A DNA stretch of 60,820 bases from an uncultured Lachnospiraceae bacterium (lineage in GTDB: Bacteria; Bacillota; Clostridia; Lachnospirales; Lachnospiraceae): assembly GCA_902762905.1 (NCBI GenBank), contig CACWQE010000010.1, positions 1 to 60,820 of the forward strand, read 5' to 3'. Under the pieces are notes generated by a model. That model made no database searches. It was not told the DNA's origin and saw only the letters and a program-made list of their open reading frames with translations. This document shows positions 16,555 through 24,944 of the stretch, piece after piece. Both the position numbers and the translations under genes were made by a program. Each line of letters opens with the position of its first letter. Position 1 is the first letter of the stretch.

Positions 16555-17985
16555 CTAACGGTACAACTCCTCGTACTGTTTCGCTGAATTCACCCAGGAA
16601 TAATTCTGATTCATTGCGCGAACCATCATATCTTCCCAGCTCTTCTTCTGATTATAATATACTTCTTTTGCATAGTTAATTGTATTCAATAATTCCTGTG
16701 CATTATAGTTAGCAAACGAAAATCCGGTTCCGGTCTGTTCATATTCATTATACGGTACAACCGTATCTTTCAATCCACCTGTCTCCCGCACGATTGGAAG
16801 TGACCCGTAACGTAATGCCATCAACTGCGTCAGACCGCACGGCTCAAATCTGGATGGTACTAAAATTGCATCACAGGCTCCATACATCTTATGAGATAGT
16901 GCATCGGAAAAATAGATATTCGCACTTACCTTTGCCGGATGGAAATTCTGATAATACCGGAACATCTCTTCATATCTAGGATCTCCTGTACCTAATACAA
17001 TGAACTGCACTCCATCCTGACAGATCTCATTCATAACTGCATCGACTAAGTCAAGACCTTTCTGATCCGTCAACCGGGAAATGATACCAATCACAAACTG
17101 GTTCTTATCCACCGGCAATCCCAGCTCTTTCTGTAATGCTGTCTTATTCATTGCCTTATTCTTCTTATAGTTCTTCGTTGTATAATTCTTAGCAAGATTC
17201 TTATCCTTCTCTGGATTATAGATATCATAATCAATACCGTTCACAATTCCCACCAGAGACTGACTTCTTGCACGAAGAAGACCATCTAATCCTTCACCAT
17301 AATATGGTGTCTGAATCTCATAGGCATATGTATTACTTACCGTTGTGATGATATCCGCATATACCAGACCACCCTTCAACATAGAAGCATCCTTGTTCAA
17401 TTCTAACTTATCAGCCGTAAAGAGATAATCCGGCAACCCTGTACAATACTTCAAGTGATCAATGCTCCAGCGTCCCTGAAATTGCAGATTATGAATAGTC
17501 ATAATCGACTTCATTCCCCCAAAGAACGGATTGCCTGCAAATAATGTCTTCAAATATACAGGAACCATACCTGCCTGCCAATCATGGCAATGTACAATAT
17601 CTGGGCGGAATCCAATCACCGGCAGGATTGCTAATGCTGCTTTAGAAAAATAGCAGAACTTCTCAATATCCCACTTCGTATCTCCATATGGAGCAATTCC
17701 ATTAAAATAATATTCGTTGTCAATAAAATATACAGGAACTCCTTCATATTCCATATACATAATTCCTACATACTGGGAATGATCCCCAATGTCCAACTGA
17801 AAGTTCGTAATAAAACGCATCTTCTCTTTGAACTTTGATGGAATACACATGTAATTCGGAATAATAATACGAACATCATATTCCGACTTGTCAAAAATCT
17901 TCGGCAATGTTCCTACAACATCTGCCAACCCACCCGTTTTAATGAACGGCACACATTCCGATGCAATATACGCTATTCTCTTCAT
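16555..17985 (-). CDS. glgA: Glycogen synthase (ADP-glucose type)
   Basis: GlgA extends alpha-1,4-glucan from ADP-glucose. With the ATG at 17985 the protein has 476 residues, normal for GT5 bacterial synthases. The N-terminal substrate loop KTGGLADVVG is at 16-25. VHCHDWQAGMVPVYLK and MTIHNLQFQG follow, and the C-terminal half has IGIISRLTDQKGLDL and the SRFEPCGLTQLMALRYGSLP nucleotide-sugar region. AAGGAG stands about 9 nt before this ATG; the longer in-frame extension to 18033 has no supporting site. No other glycogen gene is nearby, so it is apparently a stand-alone locus. Confidence 0.96.
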   Translation of the reverse strand: MKRIAYIASECVPFIKTGGLADVVGTLPKIFDKSEYDVRIIIPNYMCIPSKFKEKMRFITNFQLDIGDHSQYVGIMYMEYEGVPVYFIDNEYYFNGIAPYGDTKWDIEKFCYFSKAALAILPVIGFRPDIVHCHDWQAGMVPVYLKTLFAGNPFFGGMKSIMTIHNLQFQGRWSIDHLKYCTGLPDYLFTADKLELNKDASMLKGGLVYADIITTVSNTYAYEIQTPYYGEGLDGLLRARSQSLVGIVNGIDYDIYNPEKDKNLAKNYTTKNYKKNKAMNKTALQKELGLPVDKNQFVIGIISRLTDQKGLDLVDAVMNEICQDGVQFIVLGTGDPRYEEMFRYYQNFHPAKVSANIYFSDALSHKMYGACDAILVPSRFEPCGLTQLMALRYGSLPIVRETGGLKDTVVPYNEYEQTGTGFSFANYNAQELLNTINYAKEVYYNQKKSWEDMMVRAMNQNYSWVNSAKQYEELYR

Positions 17986-18063
17986 TCTTCCCTTCTCCTT
18001 AGCACAAATAGACTTTCGTCTATTATAGCACAATCCCTACTAGAAAGAAATGAAAAAATATAC

Positions 18064-18894
18064 TTAAGCTGTATATTGATCAATCTGATATCCTTTCATC
18101 CGGTATTCTAAGCGGAACTTATCCGCAATCAACGCAATGAATTCCGAATTCGTCGGCTTTCCTTTTCCTGAATTCACACTATATCCAAACAAGCTTTCCA
18201 TTGCATCTAACTTTCCCCTGTTCCATGCCACCTCTATTGCATGCCGGATTGCCCGCTCCACACTACTTGTTGTCGTATGGTACTGCTTTGCAATTGCCGG
18301 ATATAGATACTTAGTAATATAATTAAGGATCTCTGGATCTTTCACCGCCATAATAATGCCTTCCCGTATGTATTGATATCCTTTGATATGAGCTGGTATC
18401 CCAATTCCCCGTATCATCTTAGTAACATCATTTTCCAAAGTAGAATCAAACAAGAACTGCTTTTGTTCATTGGTCATACATTCCCTCTGCTGTTTCTTTT
18501 GTTTCGAAATATAATGTACTTCCAAAATACGCTCTAATACTTTAGCCAGAAACCTAGGTTCCTGATTAAGCATCAGATAATAGTCTGCACCCACTTCATA
18601 TGCAAGGTCAATAATAGACTGTGCCGTAACTGCTGTCAAAAACACAAATTTGACATCCTGCAACTCTTTCTGCTTACGACATTCCTGCAATAAAGTGATT
18701 CCATCTCCTCCATTCAGACAGATATCCGAAATGATCATATCCGGTTCCATCTGCTTCACCTTACTTAGAATGTCTTCATAATGATCCGTTGTTTCCCTTA
18801 CAACATACTCATACTGTTTCATATATCCAAACAACCACTCTGAAATGTTCCGATTGTATTCGGACGCAATCAAAATTTTCATACTATCACGCAT
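18064..18894 (-). CDS. Spo0A-like response regulator, second tandem copy (partly eroded receiver)
   Basis: This protein (276 aa) has a receiver-like domain (about 5-125) and a complete Spo0A DNA-binding domain (about 165-276: [49 protein letters not shown]). In the receiver the phosphoacceptor-like Asp57 and Thr87 remain, but the acidic pair is Ser11-Glu12 and the conserved Lys is absent (YYLMLNQEP). I use the ATG at 18894, with GGGAGG 8 nt before it; the in-frame GTG at 18915 overlaps the upstream stop. The proximal copy's TGA is 18 bp before the start, so both are co-transcribed. Which copy is the functional Spo0A is unclear. Family assignment is very secure, role uncertain. Confidence 0.93.
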   Translation of the reverse strand: MRDSMKILIASEYNRNISEWLFGYMKQYEYVVRETTDHYEDILSKVKQMEPDMIISDICLNGGDGITLLQECRKQKELQDVKFVFLTAVTAQSIIDLAYEVGADYYLMLNQEPRFLAKVLERILEVHYISKQKKQQRECMTNEQKQFLFDSTLENDVTKMIRGIGIPAHIKGYQYIREGIIMAVKDPEILNYITKYLYPAIAKQYHTTTSSVERAIRHAIEVAWNRGKLDAMESLFGYSVNSGKGKPTNSEFIALIADKFRLEYRMKGYQIDQYTA

Positions 18895-18911
18895 GTCTTT
18901 CCCCTCCCTTT

Positions 18912-19697
18912 TCACGCATGCATCTGATCTAACCGGATTCGATCCGCCATTAACGCAATAAATTCTGAATTCGTCGGTTTCCCCTTGTCCGCCTGAATTG
19001 TATAGCCAAACATTTCATGGATCATATCAATATTACCCCGTTCCCATGCGACTTCTATTGCATGTCGGATTGCCCGTTCCACACGCGTATCTGTCGTACC
19101 ATGTTCTCTTGCAATGTCAGGATATAACTGTTTCGTAACCGCATTCAATACATCCATATTATCAACCGCCATTAAGATTGCTGTCCTCAGATATAAATAT
19201 CCTTTAATATGGGCTGGAACACCAATTTCATGAATCATCTGTGTTACAAGCATATTCAGATCCTTCTTATGATGACCTCTTTTTACTACAATATCCTCCA
19301 CCTGTAACGACCGCCCCTGTACAGAATTTGTCTTTGGATTCTCGATAATGCATTTTTCTAACGTATCCTCATTATTTTCCCATGGAAAAAACTTCACATT
19401 CTTCCGGCTTTTCAATACCTCTAGTACTTTTGTCTGCTTGGCATTTGCAATCAATATGAACTTCACACTATCATATTGTACTTCTGCGCGGATCTTCTCA
19501 ATTACCCCGATTCCATCTAGCCCCGGCATAACCGGATTCAACAAAACCAGATCTGGTTCAAGATCCTTAATTCCTGACAACAACAGATTTCCCTTTTCAT
19601 ACGTTCCTACCAAACGACATTGTGCCTGCTTACGAACAACATCCTCCATCTTCTTTCGCATAGTCTCGTCGTGATTACCTATCATTACGCGAATCAT
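18912..19697 (-). CDS. Spo0A-like regulator, first tandem copy, lacking the phosphoacceptor aspartate
   Basis: Spo0A is the master switch of endospore formation, activated by phosphorylation of a receiver Asp. This 261-residue paralogue has a full Spo0A effector domain (about 155-261: [48 protein letters not shown]). The receiver fold is kept ([20 protein letters not shown]), but the phosphoacceptor position is Asn54, the acidic pair reads Asn8-His9, Thr is replaced by Ala84, and the Lys-Pro motif is missing. It therefore cannot be phosphorylated in the usual way. Start: GGAGGG before ATG at 19697. It sits in the canonical spo0A position directly after spoIVB, with Spo0A-box-like sites upstream. 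Confidence 0.92.
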   Translation of the reverse strand: MIRVMIGNHDETMRKKMEDVVRKQAQCRLVGTYEKGNLLLSGIKDLEPDLVLLNPVMPGLDGIGVIEKIRAEVQYDSVKFILIANAKQTKVLEVLKSRKNVKFFPWENNEDTLEKCIIENPKTNSVQGRSLQVEDIVVKRGHHKKDLNMLVTQMIHEIGVPAHIKGYLYLRTAILMAVDNMDVLNAVTKQLYPDIAREHGTTDTRVERAIRHAIEVAWERGNIDMIHEMFGYTIQADKGKPTNSEFIALMADRIRLDQMHA

Positions 19698-19724
19698 ATC
19701 ATTCCCTCCTAAAATATATGATTA

Positions 19725-19731
19725 TTCGTCA
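19725..19731 (-). promoter_or_regulatory. Spo0A-box-like site (TGACGAA) near the start of the Spo0A-like pair
   Basis: The minus strand reads TGACGAA, matching TGNCGAA, 28 bp upstream of the proximal Spo0A-like start. A directly repeated GACTATAT (19770-19777 and 19780-19787) lies further upstream. A 7-bp match has a notable chance frequency, so the support is positional only. Confidence 0.35.
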
Positions 19732-19902
19732 TAAACTATGCAACCCGCTGACAGAAACATAGCAACATCGACTATATATGACTATATCAGATACGAACAA
19801 TAATGGTAAGTTGTTGCAAGAATATAAATAGATTAAATTTTTTCTATTTTTCTTTATACAACAAGTTATATCACGCACGCATCCTACATAACATGTATAT
19901 TA

Positions 19903-19909
19903 TTCGACA
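19903..19909 (-). promoter_or_regulatory. Spo0A-box-like site (TGTCGAA) between spoIVB and the Spo0A-like pair
   Basis: The minus strand carries TGTCGAA, the perfect core 0A box, about 205 bp upstream of the first Spo0A-like gene and just after the spoIVB stop codon. Autoregulation of spo0A through 0A boxes is established in Bacillus. Here it is inferred from sequence and location only. Confidence 0.4.
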
Positions 19910-19921
19910 ATGTCCGAGTAT

Positions 19922-21001
19922 TTATTTGTCTTCTAGCATATGTTCGATAAAAATCCCATATCCTCTGGTCGGATCATTGACAAACACATGGGTAACCGCT
20001 CCGACAAGTTTTCCATTTTGCAGGATCGGGCTTCCGCTCATTCCCTGCACAATACCTCCCGTTAAAGAAAGCAGACGCTTGTCTTTGACTAACACCTCCA
20101 TCTCCCAATCCCCATTACTATTTCGATGTATATTTTCAATTGATATTTCATATTGTTCCTTATCACCGGATATATAAGACTGGATATATGCCGTTCCCTC
20201 CTCTACCTCATTTATCTCCGCTACCGGTAATGCTTGTTCACGTTCCAGTTTCTGTCGCAATTGTGATGTTGTCGTTCCAAATATGCCATATACCCGGTTA
20301 TCATTAATATATCCCATCACATTCTCAGTCTGATAGGTAATCATCCCTTCAATTTCTCCAGGTGTTCCCGCAATTCCCCGCTCCACGCCGAAAATGTCAG
20401 CAGCATACAATTCCCCTTGTGATACCTGCATTCGTTCTCCGGTATCTACATCCGTTATGCTGTGTCCTAATGCACCAAATTGCTCTCCGTCAACATACGT
20501 GATCGTACCTAAGCCCTGCAGATCGTCTCGTACCCAGATGCCCACTTTGTACACATCTACACCGGTTTCCACAGGTTCCACCTTTACTTCTAAGCATTCT
20601 CCTTTCCGTTTTACCTGAAATACTAATGTCTCTCCTCCACATTCTGTAATTGCTTTGATCAACTGTTTTTTTGTATGCATTGTATTCCCATTTAAACTTA
20701 TAATATAATCCCCTTTCATTAACCGGTTCTTTGCCGGTTCCGATTTTCTTCCTTCCATATCTGTTACTTCTCCGGTATCAATTACTAAAATCCCATCTGT
20801 ATTCACATAAATCCCAACTGTTTTTCCTACCGGAATCACTTTCTTGCAAATTGTACCTGATTGATTCGCTGATAATGCAGATGCAGGCGCAATCTTCTTT
20901 CCTTCACTTCGCGACTGACGATATCCCAAAAAAGCGACTACAAGTACAAACAGCACGTTGATTGCCAACAGATATCGTAAAAACCGTTTATAACCCTTCA
21001 T
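19922..21001 (-). CDS. spoIVB: SpoIVB serine peptidase (stage IV sporulation protein B)
   Basis: SpoIVB is secreted from the forespore into the intermembrane space, where it triggers SpoIVFA cleavage and sigma-K activation. The 359-residue protein has one N-terminal membrane anchor (about 7-27), a PDZ domain (about 55-145, with LMKGDYIISLNGN), and an S55 peptidase domain with catalytic His180 in GALGHSITD and the serine motif GMSGSPI (320-326). VTHVFVNDPTRGYGIFIE closes the domain, as in Bacillus. The ATG has AAAGGAG. It lies between recN, from which a terminator separates it, and the Spo0A-like pair, the order conserved across Clostridia. Confidence 0.96.
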   Translation of the reverse strand: MKGYKRFLRYLLAINVLFVLVVAFLGYRQSRSEGKKIAPASALSANQSGTICKKVIPVGKTVGIYVNTDGILVIDTGEVTDMEGRKSEPAKNRLMKGDYIISLNGNTMHTKKQLIKAITECGGETLVFQVKRKGECLEVKVEPVETGVDVYKVGIWVRDDLQGLGTITYVDGEQFGALGHSITDVDTGERMQVSQGELYAADIFGVERGIAGTPGEIEGMITYQTENVMGYINDNRVYGIFGTTTSQLRQKLEREQALPVAEINEVEEGTAYIQSYISGDKEQYEISIENIHRNSNGDWEMEVLVKDKRLLSLTGGIVQGMSGSPILQNGKLVGAVTHVFVNDPTRGYGIFIEHMLEDK

Positions 21002-21031
21002 GATTTGCTCCTTTCTCGTTTGTTTCTTTCA

Positions 21032-21078
21032 AAAAAAGAAAACCCATACTAAATCGTTACATTTAGTATGAGTTCTCT
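21032..21078 (-). terminator. Intrinsic terminator after recN
   Basis: CATACTAAAT (21045-21054) and ATTTAGTATG (21061-21070) form a perfect stem with a 6-nt loop, and the pairing extends outward with two imperfect positions. On the minus strand it ends in TTTTCTTTTTTT, so it stops the recN transcript before spoIVB. Confidence 0.88.
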
Positions 21079-21091
21079 TTGTTGCAATCAA

Positions 21092-22765
21092 TCAGTTAAC
21101 CTTTGCCTTACCTGCCAATTCTTTCATCTCTTTTGCACTTTGTAATACCGTATCTGTAATCTCCACACCACCAATCAGACGTGCCAGTTCTTCGATCTGT
21201 TTATCCCGGTCAAGCTGGTAAATATTGGTAACTGTCTTATCTGCCACAACCTGTTTCTCAATCAGATAATGCTGATCTGCCATAGCTGCAATCTGTGGTA
21301 AATGCGTAATACAGATCACTTGATGATTCTTAGCAATACCACGTATCTTTTCCGCCACCATCTGTGCCGTTCTGCCACTGATTCCTACATCTATTTCATC
21401 AAAGATCAAAGTCTCAATGCGATCCACATCCGCTAAGCACGACTTCATAGCTAACATAATTCTGGAAAGTTCACCACCGGATGCTACCTGCCATAATGGC
21501 TTCATATCTTCACCCACATTGGTAGATATGATAAAATAAGCATGATCTACACCATTTTCCGTATAATGCTCTAACGGTTCAAACACCATATCAAACCGTA
21601 CATTTAAGAAATTAAGATCCACTAATGCTTTTGTAATATTATCACAAAGCATGGATGCAATCTGTTTTCTCTGCTGTGTCAACCGTTCACTAGCCTGCTG
21701 CAATCTTGTTTCTATTTCTTTTAGTTTGTCCTGTAACTGCTTTACATATGCTTCCTGATGTTCCAAACGCTCTAACCGCTCTGCTAAATCTTTCTGATAT
21801 GCCAATACATCGGATATGGACTTACCATATTTTGCCTTTAAATGATTCACCGTATTCAGACGATCTTCTAACTGTCGAAATTCTTCTTCTGAAAACGTAT
21901 GCTCTTCCAAATAATCTCTTGTCCCCCGTGAAAAGTCTGCTAAGAGATCCGAGATTGTAGCAAGAGCATCTGTCAGCGATGCCAATTCTCCATCATACTC
22001 CGATACGCCCATCATCTCACGAAGTGCCCGGTCAACCGCCTGTCCCGCTTCCTCCTCTGCAAAGCGATGTGCATCCGAAAGACTTTCTATAATATTTCTT
22101 CCATTTGCAGCTTTCTTATAGTCTTCCTCTAAGCTCTCATCTTCACCTTCTTGTAATGAAGCATCTTCAATCTCCTGAAATTCAAATGCTAACAGATCCA
22201 GCTGTCTTTTCTTTTCCTCTTCCTCTAAAGTATTTGCGTCTAATTCTTTGCGTAATAACGCATATTCTTTATAACAGGCTGCAACTTCCTCTTTATCCTG
22301 TGCAAGTTTCTCCTGTCCATACCGGTCAAGAAGTCGGATATGATTGCTCGGAATCAATAGTGACTGATGTTCATGCTGTGCATGCAGATCCAATAAGAGT
22401 GCTGCAATCTCACGAACTTTGGCAAGTGTGATCGTCTCTCCGTTTACTTTACTGACACTCCGGGTGCCAATCACCTTGCGTGATAAGATGAGTTCTCCAT
22501 CTTCTATCTCCGGTACTTCCAGCTCTTTTAACTTATTTTTCGTTTCCTCATCTTCTACAGAAAACAACAGTTCCACCAGACCAAATGGTGCATCCTTACG
22601 GACAAAATCCTTGGGCGTCTTACCACCTAATGCCAGCATGATCGAACCGATAATGATCGACTTACCAGCACCTGTCTCACCTGTTAAAATATTAAGATGA
22701 TCTGAAAAATCAATCTCAATCTCATCAATTAACGCCATATTCTTAATATGTAGATTTAATAGCAT
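21092..22765 (-). CDS. recN: DNA repair protein RecN
   Basis: RecN is an SMC-like ATPase recruited to double-strand breaks. At 557 residues it is normal. The N-terminal Walker A is LTGETGAGKSII (27-38). A long coiled-coil centre (about 155-365) separates the head halves. The C-terminal half has the ABC signature ASGGELSRIMLAMK and the Walker B LIFDEIDVGISGRTAQMV, then VICITHLPQIAAMAD. GGAGGTATAAT precedes the ATG. It is the last gene of the nusB-recN operon, 14 bp after argR, with a terminator behind it. Confidence 0.97.
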   Translation of the reverse strand: MLLNLHIKNMALIDEIEIDFSDHLNILTGETGAGKSIIIGSIMLALGGKTPKDFVRKDAPFGLVELLFSVEDEETKNKLKELEVPEIEDGELILSRKVIGTRSVSKVNGETITLAKVREIAALLLDLHAQHEHQSLLIPSNHIRLLDRYGQEKLAQDKEEVAACYKEYALLRKELDANTLEEEEKKRQLDLLAFEFQEIEDASLQEGEDESLEEDYKKAANGRNIIESLSDAHRFAEEEAGQAVDRALREMMGVSEYDGELASLTDALATISDLLADFSRGTRDYLEEHTFSEEEFRQLEDRLNTVNHLKAKYGKSISDVLAYQKDLAERLERLEHQEAYVKQLQDKLKEIETRLQQASERLTQQRKQIASMLCDNITKALVDLNFLNVRFDMVFEPLEHYTENGVDHAYFIISTNVGEDMKPLWQVASGGELSRIMLAMKSCLADVDRIETLIFDEIDVGISGRTAQMVAEKIRGIAKNHQVICITHLPQIAAMADQHYLIEKQVVADKTVTNIYQLDRDKQIEELARLIGGVEITDTVLQSAKEMKELAGKAKVN

Positions 22766-22779
22766 ATTATACCTCCAAC

Positions 22780-23235
22780 TTAATCGTCAGATGCCACTTT
22801 CTTCACTTCCGCAATGATCATCTTACAACAATCCTTGCTTCTCGTCACAGCAAATATTGTATCGTCACCAGCGATACATCCCAAAAAACCCTGTAATTCC
22901 ATATTATCTAATGCAGCAGCAACTGCCATTGCCATTCCAGATACAGTACGAACCACAAGAATGTTCTCTGCGTAATCCAGACTCAAAATACCTGCACTTA
23001 ATACCTGATGATACTTTTTGGTCACATCGGTATCTGCATTTTGAATCATTGCATATTTCTGTTTGCCCGTTCCATCCGGTACTTTAGTCAAATGCATCTC
23101 CCGGATATCTCTGGAAATGGTTGCCTGTGTTGTAGAAAATCCCTGTTGCAACAGTTGACTCAGCAACTCATCCTGCGTCTCAATGGACTGGGTCTCAATG
23201 ATCTCTTTGATTTTATTCTGTCTGTTCTCTTTCAT
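22780..23235 (-). CDS. argR: Arginine repressor ArgR/AhrC
   Basis: ArgR is a hexameric arginine-responsive regulator. The 151-residue protein has the N-terminal winged helix (about 1-70: LSQLLQQGFSTTQATISRDI, then LTKVPDGTGKQKY) and the C-terminal oligomerisation and arginine-binding domain with the GCIAGDDTIFAV motif near 120-132. The segment SVSG-type turn reads RTVSGMAMAVAAALDN. It lies 13 bp after nadK and 14 bp before recN in one operon. Location next to recN is standard in Firmicutes. No arginine genes occur in the window. Confidence 0.96.
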   Translation of the reverse strand: MKENRQNKIKEIIETQSIETQDELLSQLLQQGFSTTQATISRDIREMHLTKVPDGTGKQKYAMIQNADTDVTKKYHQVLSAGILSLDYAENILVVRTVSGMAMAVAAALDNMELQGFLGCIAGDDTIFAVTRSKDCCKMIIAEVKKVASDD

Positions 23236-23248
23236 AAAATCACCCTAT

Positions 23249-24115
23249 CTATAAATGATTTGCCATCTTTTCTCTTAATACTTCATAAAAGCTGACATCA
23301 AATAACTTAAGCATCTTCGTGGTCTGTTCCGCTTTGTGAATCACAATCCGGTCACCCGCGGATAACTGTGTACCCGGCTGTCCATCAAAATTCACAATCG
23401 CTTCTTCCTCCTGCGCCTTGCGCATCTTAAGCACCTCCACAACGATCTCATCCGAATTTCCCAGCACAATACTCTTCGAAGTCAGGGAATGCGGTGAGAT
23501 CGGTGTAATGATCATCACATTGGTTCGTGGCGACACGATCGGTCCCCCAGCAGACAGGTTATATCCAGTCGATCCGGTCGGTGTACTGACAATCAGACCA
23601 TCCGCCTCATAATTATCCATTACCCTTCCATTGACATAAACACGCAAACCGATTACGCGGGAAAATCCTGCTCTTGATACTACAATATCATTGAGTGCCA
23701 CGTCACAACGCAATGGTTTCTCCTGCCCTTTCTTATATATGCTTCCGCATATATTCATCCGTTCTTCTATCTCATAGTCATCCTGCAAAAGACGATCTAA
23801 CACCGGATAGATCTGTTCCGGTTCAATCTCCGCTAAGAATCCCAAGGTTCCCAGATTCACTCCCACAATTGGCAAATTCCACTTTCTAAGATCACGGCTG
23901 ACTTTGAGGATCGTACCATCTCCCCCTAATGCAATTACACAATCAAAATGCCTGCCACTTTTCAATGCATCCGGTATATGTTCCGCATAATTGCCTTCCT
24001 GTCCCGTAATCTTTGTGGTACTACCGCCATGTTCTGCAATGTACCGTTCCACTTTGGAAGTCAATTGCAGGTTCTCATCTTTAATGAAGTTGGTTGCAAT
24101 CAAAAAATGCTTCAT
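23249..24115 (-). CDS. nadK: NAD kinase
   Basis: NAD kinase phosphorylates NAD to NADP. The 288-residue protein has the diagnostic ALGGDGTILK motif (about 67-76), the NLGTLGFLAEIEPEQ segment, ALNDIVVSRAGFSRVI, and the glycine-rich substrate loop TPTGSTGYNLSAGGPIVSP in its C-terminal half. AAGGAGAGGGA precedes the ATG. The gene is 12 bp after tlyA and 13 bp before argR, so it is co-transcribed. It supplies the NADPH-forming cofactor pool used by neighbours such as AroE and the isoprenoid branch, though that link is only general. Confidence 0.97.
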   Translation of the reverse strand: MKHFLIATNFIKDENLQLTSKVERYIAEHGGSTTKITGQEGNYAEHIPDALKSGRHFDCVIALGGDGTILKVSRDLRKWNLPIVGVNLGTLGFLAEIEPEQIYPVLDRLLQDDYEIEERMNICGSIYKKGQEKPLRCDVALNDIVVSRAGFSRVIGLRVYVNGRVMDNYEADGLIVSTPTGSTGYNLSAGGPIVSPRTNVMIITPISPHSLTSKSIVLGNSDEIVVEVLKMRKAQEEEAIVNFDGQPGTQLSAGDRIVIHKAEQTTKMLKLFDVSFYEVLREKMANHL

Positions 24116-24127
24116 TCCCTCTCCTTA

Positions 24128-24928
24128 TCATTTATCCAATGTACCATGGGATGCTTCTACGATTGCATCCACATCTAATTGTCCGACTGCATGGTTCGCA
24201 TCTTTGCTTAGATGTAGGAGATATTCAATATTTCCCTCCGGACCTTTGATCGGGGAAAATTCCAGATTACATAGTGTGAATCCAATCGACTGTGCATATT
24301 CCATCACCATATGAATGACTTCTTTGTGTACATTCTTATCCCGGACAACACCTTTCTTTCCGACCTTCTCCCTCCCAGCCTCAAACTGCGGTTTGATCAG
24401 ACACACGATTTCTCCATCGTCCGTCAGTAATTCTTTCACCGGACCTAAAACCTTGGTCAATGAGATAAAGGATACATCTATGGAGGCAAACGCAATCCGA
24501 TCCTCAATCTGATCCGGTGTCACATACCGGATATTCGTCTTTTCCATACAGACAACCCTTGGATCATTGCGTAATTTCCAATCCAGCTGTCCATGGCCAA
24601 CATCTACTGCATAGACCTTAACTGCACCATTTTGTAACATACAATCCGTAAATCCACCCGTAGAAGATCCAACATCCATACAGACCTTACCCTCTAAAGT
24701 TACATCAAAATGCTGCATTGCTTTCTCTAATTTCAATCCTCCACGACTGACATACTTAAGCGTGGAACCCTTAATCTCAATCGGAATCTGGTCATCAAAA
24801 GTAGATCCGGCCTTATCCTCTCTCTGTCCATCCACGAATACAATGCCTGACATGATAATGGCTTTTGCTTTCTCTCTCGATGCCGCTAATCCTTTATTCA
24901 CTAATAATACATCTAAACGCTCTTTCAT
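24128..24928 (-). CDS. tlyA: TlyA-family rRNA (cytidine-2'-O)-methyltransferase
   Basis: TlyA methylates ribose at defined cytidines of 16S and sometimes 23S rRNA. The protein has an N-terminal S4 RNA-binding domain (about 1-60: RLDVLLVNKGLAASREKAKA) and an FtsJ-like SAM domain with the motif CMDVGSSTGGFTDCMLQNGA and VYAVDVGHGQL. I start it at the ATG at 24928 (266 aa, GAGG 6 nt upstream). The longer in-frame extension would run into dxs. It begins 17 bp after dxs ends and precedes nadK. Annotations as hemolysin reflect the family's old name; no secretion signal is present. Confidence 0.94.
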   Translation of the reverse strand: MKERLDVLLVNKGLAASREKAKAIIMSGIVFVDGQREDKAGSTFDDQIPIEIKGSTLKYVSRGGLKLEKAMQHFDVTLEGKVCMDVGSSTGGFTDCMLQNGAVKVYAVDVGHGQLDWKLRNDPRVVCMEKTNIRYVTPDQIEDRIAFASIDVSFISLTKVLGPVKELLTDDGEIVCLIKPQFEAGREKVGKKGVVRDKNVHKEVIHMVMEYAQSIGFTLCNLEFSPIKGPEGNIEYLLHLSKDANHAVGQLDVDAIVEASHGTLDK

Positions 24929-24944
24929 GATACCCTCTTCTCTA

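Noticed and set aside
18064..18322. Possible frameshift joining or truncation in the Spo0A-like genes
   Set aside because: Both reading frames are continuous with their own ribosome-binding sites, so they are two complete genes, not one broken gene.
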